In this document: positions 61,429 to 64,000 of the stretch, in pieces
How the letters are laid out: each line of letters begins with the position of its first letter
Position numbering within the stretch: the stretch's first letter is position 1
NCBI RefSeq assembly: GCF_018613605.1
Contig: NZ_JAGGPU010000032.1
Location: forward strand, 39,380 to 103,379
Reading direction: 5' to 3'
Source: Pedobacter sp. ISL-64
Lineage (GTDB): Bacteria > Bacteroidota > Bacteroidia > Sphingobacteriales > Sphingobacteriaceae
DNA: 64,000 nucleotides
Notes under the pieces: generated by a model
Told to the model about the DNA's origin: nothing
Database searches by the model: none
The model's input: the letters and a program-made list of their open reading frames with translations, nothing else
Program-made: the position numbers and the translations under genes

Positions 61429-64000
61429 CTAATTTTCCCTTACCAGTGTGATAAAACCCTTTACCCTCATCTTATCTGTACCGAAATCAACAATATAATA
61501 ATAGGTACCCTCTGAAAGTGCCGTTCCGTTGACTGTTCCGTCCCAGCTGTTATCGTATGCCTTTTTACTATAAATGATCCTACCGGCCTTATCAAATACC
61601 TTAACTTCATTGTTCGGATAGTAGTCGATATTCTCGATTACCCACTTATCGTTAAAGCCATCATTGTTTGGGGTAAGAATGTTGTTCGCCTTGATTTTTG
61701 AAAGATCCTCAGCCACAGACAGGGTAATGGCCTGGCTCTGGCTGCATCCGCTGCTGTTTGTAGCCGTAACTGTATAAGTAGTGGTTTCTTTTGGTCTAAC
61801 AGCTAGACTGGCAGAATTTTGACCGCTTAAGATGCCGCTTGCAGTCGCCCATACATAACTTGTAGCCCCTGTTGCGGTAAGGATAGCAGTTTCTCCCCTG
61901 CTGATACTGGTTCCCTTGTCGCTATTGATAGTGATAAGGGGAAGGGGATTGATCTTGAACACACCGTTGATATAATTAAAAGTATAATTGGCAGATACGC
62001 CGCCAACCGGCGAAAGCACATAATCTCCAGCCGCAGAAGACCTGCTTCCGGTGCTGTTTACCGATGGCTTTGTGGTTAAACTGTTTGCATTGTCAGAAAA
62101 TTTAAAACCGTTGTAGCTCAAAGTAAATGCTGGCAGATCAGCTCCCTGGCACATCTGCTTTGCATCTGCAGTTACGCTTAGCACCGCTTTATTAATCGTC
62201 AGGTCAGCTGTTTTAAAATCTATAGTGTAATTAGCACCCGCGCTCAAGGTACTACCGGCAATAGCATATACGCCTACATTTTCGCCAGCCGCACGGCTAA
62301 GTGATCCGCTAAAGCTGTCGCCAGTTCCTAATGTCGGGGCAAAAGTATAGGTCAGCGCTGGATCGGTATCTCCGTAAGTTTTGCTCTTGACAGCGGCTGT
62401 TACCGTAATGGTTTTCTTAGCGATGGTTAGATCGGCTCCCGTATAAGTCAAGATATAATTTGCATTTAAAGCCAGGCTGCCCTGGTTGATTGGATAGATG
62501 CCTACATTTTCGCCTGCCATACGGCTAAGTGATCCGCTAAAGCTGTCGCCTGTTCCCAATGCGGGGGCGAAAGTATAGGTCAGCGCTGGATCGGTATCTC
62601 CGTAAGTTTTGCTCTTGACAGCGGCTGTTACCGTAATGGTTTTCTTAGCGATGGTTAGATCGGCTCCCGTATAAGTCAAGATATAATTTGCATTTAAAGC
62701 CAGGCTGCCCTGGTTGATTGGATAGATGCCTACATTTTCGCCTGCCATACGGCTAAGTGATCCGCTAAAGCTGTCGCCTGTTCCCAATGCCGGGGCGAAA
62801 GTATAGGTCAACGCCGGATCAGCATCACCATAGCTTTTATTCTTAGCGGCAGCGGTTACCATAATGGTTTTCTTAGCAATTATCAAATTTGCTCCTGTAT
62901 AGTTCAGGGTATAATTTGCATTTAAAGCCAGGCTGCCCTGATTGATCGGATAGGTGCCCACATTTTCGCCCGCCATACGGCTAAGTGATCCACTAAAGCT
63001 CTCGCCTGTTACTAATGCCGGGGCAAAAGTATAGGTCAACGCCGGATCAGCATCACCATAATTTTTGCTTTTAGCAGCAGCAGTTACCGTAATGGCTTTC
63101 TTATCTATAGTTAAATCGGCACTACTAAATGCTATGCTATAGTTATTGCTTAATGCAAGTGTACCTTGATTGATGGCATAAGTACCAATATTCTCACCAA
63201 CCGCCCTGCTTAAGGATCCTGTAAAACTATCACCTGTTTGCAATACAGGAGCGAAAGTATAGGTCAATGTCGGATCAGCATCACCATAGGTTTTGTTTTT
63301 CGCTACCGCTGTCACCGTTATTGTTTTTTTGCCAATGGTCAGATCAGCACCAACATAAGTTATGATATACTTCCCGTCCAGGGCAAGTGTACCCTGGCCA
63401 ATTGCATAGGTACCAATATGTTCTCCCGGCAACCTGTCCAGGCTTCCGCTAAAGCTATCGCCAGCCTGTAGTGCCGGAGCAAAAGCATAGGTTAATGCCG
63501 GATCTGCATCACCATAGGTTTTGCTTTTCGCTACCGCCGTTACCGTTATTACGGTTTTCGCTTCTATCGTCAGATTGGCCCCGATGTAGGTCAGAATATA
63601 GTTTCCATTCAATGCCAGTGTACCCTGGATAATGGCATATGTACCCGCGGTTTCACCAGCTGCCCTGCTCAAGGACCCTGTAAAGCTATCGCCTGTTACC
63701 AAAGCCGGGGCAAAAGTATAGGTCAGCACCGGATCGGCAGCGCCCTGGATTTTACTCTTCGCCGCTGCTGTGACCGTTATTGTTTTTTTGCCAACAGTGA
63801 GATTTGCGCCCACATAATTTAAGGTATAATTGCTGTTCAGTGTAAGTGTACCCTGGTTAACGGCATAGGTTCCAATATTTTCACCCGGCAATCTGCTCAA
63901 TGCTCCCGTAAAAGTATCAGTACCTACCAGAGCCGGGATGAAAGTATAGGTCAGTGCCGGATCGGCATCACCATAAGCTTTGCTTTTGGCGGATGCAGTT
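61429..64000 (-). CDS. MBG-repeat surface protein with type B T9SS sorting tail, 5'-partial
   Basis: The open frame runs off the right edge; the TTG at 63900 is not its start. Within the window are at least eight ~76-residue MBG repeats, each with a sequence like VTAxAKSKxYGDADPALTYTF and GSLSRxxGExxGTYAI, ending in GADLTIxKK. One divergent repeat (KQMCQGADLPAF) follows, then an Ig/PKD-like block (SRGETAILTATGATSYVW) and a CHU_C-type C-terminal domain with NNILTPNNDGFNDKW and YYYIVDFGTDK. Exported by type IX secretion and displayed through PorP/SprF downstream. MBG repeats mark large adhesins. Confidence 0.9.
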   Translation of the reverse strand, partial: TASAKSKAYGDADPALTYTFIPALVGTDTFTGALSRLPGENIGTYAVNQGTLTLNSNYTLNYVGANLTVGKKTITVTAAAKSKIQGAADPVLTYTFAPALVTGDSFTGSLSRAAGETAGTYAIIQGTLALNGNYILTYIGANLTIEAKTVITVTAVAKSKTYGDADPALTYAFAPALQAGDSFSGSLDRLPGEHIGTYAIGQGTLALDGKYIITYVGADLTIGKKTITVTAVAKNKTYGDADPTLTYTFAPVLQTGDSFTGSLSRAVGENIGTYAINQGTLALSNNYSIAFSSADLTIDKKAITVTAAAKSKNYGDADPALTYTFAPALVTGESFSGSLSRMAGENVGTYPINQGSLALNANYTLNYTGANLIIAKKTIMVTAAAKNKSYGDADPALTYTFAPALGTGDSFSGSLSRMAGENVGIYPINQGSLALNANYILTYTGADLTIAKKTITVTAAVKSKTYGDTDPALTYTFAPALGTGDSFSGSLSRMAGENVGIYPINQGSLALNANYILTYTGADLTIAKKTITVTAAVKSKTYGDTDPALTYTFAPTLGTGDSFSGSLSRAAGENVGVYAIAGSTLSAGANYTIDFKTADLTINKAVLSVTADAKQMCQGADLPAFTLSYNGFKFSDNANSLTTKPSVNSTGSRSSAAGDYVLSPVGGVSANYTFNYINGVFKINPLPLITINSDKGTSISRGETAILTATGATSYVWATASGILSGQNSASLAVRPKETTTYTVTATNSSGCSQSQAITLSVAEDLSKIKANNILTPNNDGFNDKWVIENIDYYPNNEVKVFDKAGRIIYSKKAYDNSWDGTVNGTALSEGTYYYIVDFGTDKMRVKGFITLVREN
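62345..62800 (-). repeat. Two consecutive 228-bp near-identical repeat units
   Basis: The phrase GTATAGGTCAGCGCTGG starts at both 62345 and 62573, a period of 228 bp (76 codons), and the sequence between and after is nearly base-identical. The flanking repeats in the same gene are clearly diverged, so this unit duplicated recently. Confidence 0.75.

Noticed and set aside
62100..64000. Regular tandem repeats that could suggest a CRISPR array
   Set aside because: Period is 228 bp, in frame and coding for MBG domains; no short repeat/spacer pattern or cas genes.

Overview
The window looks like chromosome from a Bacteroidota species, most likely a Sphingobacteriaceae member such as Pedobacter (inference). 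The signs are a PorP/SprF outer-membrane protein next to a huge MBG-repeat protein with a type IX (type B, CHU_C-like) sorting tail, TPR histidine kinases with HisKA_2-type phosphoacceptor domains, A/T-rich leaders that mostly lack Shine-Dalgarno sequences, and a tRNA-Arg(CCU).

Region 1 (1-14909) is a visibly AT-rich, five-gene, tightly packed plus-strand locus that reads as anti-phage defence: a NERD/double-kinase/P-loop ATPase protein (its N-terminus lies left of the window), a 520-residue protein of unknown fold, an 1812-residue HerA/DptH-like ATPase with a nuclease-like motif, a PP2C phosphatase, and a GHKL (Hsp90/sacsin-type) ATPase with a DUF3883-like nuclease end. The first three match, from memory, the MAD6-MAD7-MAD8 part of the methylation-associated defence system (MADS). 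The phosphatase and GHKL-nuclease genes look like extra modules. No methyltransferase is visible; it would have to lie upstream.

Region 2 (15010-18494) is a chain of small transferred modules. Three copies of a ~69-bp direct repeat punctuate it: one after the defence genes, one after an AraC + VOC pair, one after an ArsR + two SRPBCC genes. The AraC/VOC pair is also framed by inverted boundary sequences and ends in a strong hairpin, like an integron-type cassette.

Region 3 (19093-27177) holds an ECF sigma factor with a small membrane partner (start codon inside a perfect 33-bp palindrome), a DUF6249-like membrane protein, a serine beta-lactamase-like hydrolase, tRNA-Arg, two proteins of unknown role, and a three-gene unit with a cysteine-less thioredoxin-reductase-like flavoprotein and a UBP zinc finger.

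Region 4 (27291-55960) is a stress/redox regulon. Four AAA+ Fis-type (sigma-54 activator-like) regulators, two TPR histidine kinases, a 13-gene minus-strand operon (isochorismatase-like hydrolase, porin, amidohydrolase, DoxX, Dps, YoaK, kinase, ring-cleaving dioxygenase, esterase, TMEM175 channel, 2-hydroxyacid dehydrogenase), an MFS transporter, a lipoprotein hydrolase, a Na+/H+ antiporter and a haloperoxidase-like hydrolase lie together. A recurring ~23-bp imperfect palindrome (core ACGAWATA) sits about 75-200 bp upstream of most of these units and is a good candidate for the shared operator.

Region 5 (56315-64000) has a GH29 fucosidase-like enzyme, a sensor kinase/OmpR regulator pair, a cold-shock protein, PorP/SprF, and the MBG-repeat secreted protein, which runs off the right edge. 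Its repeats include a nearly exact recent duplication.
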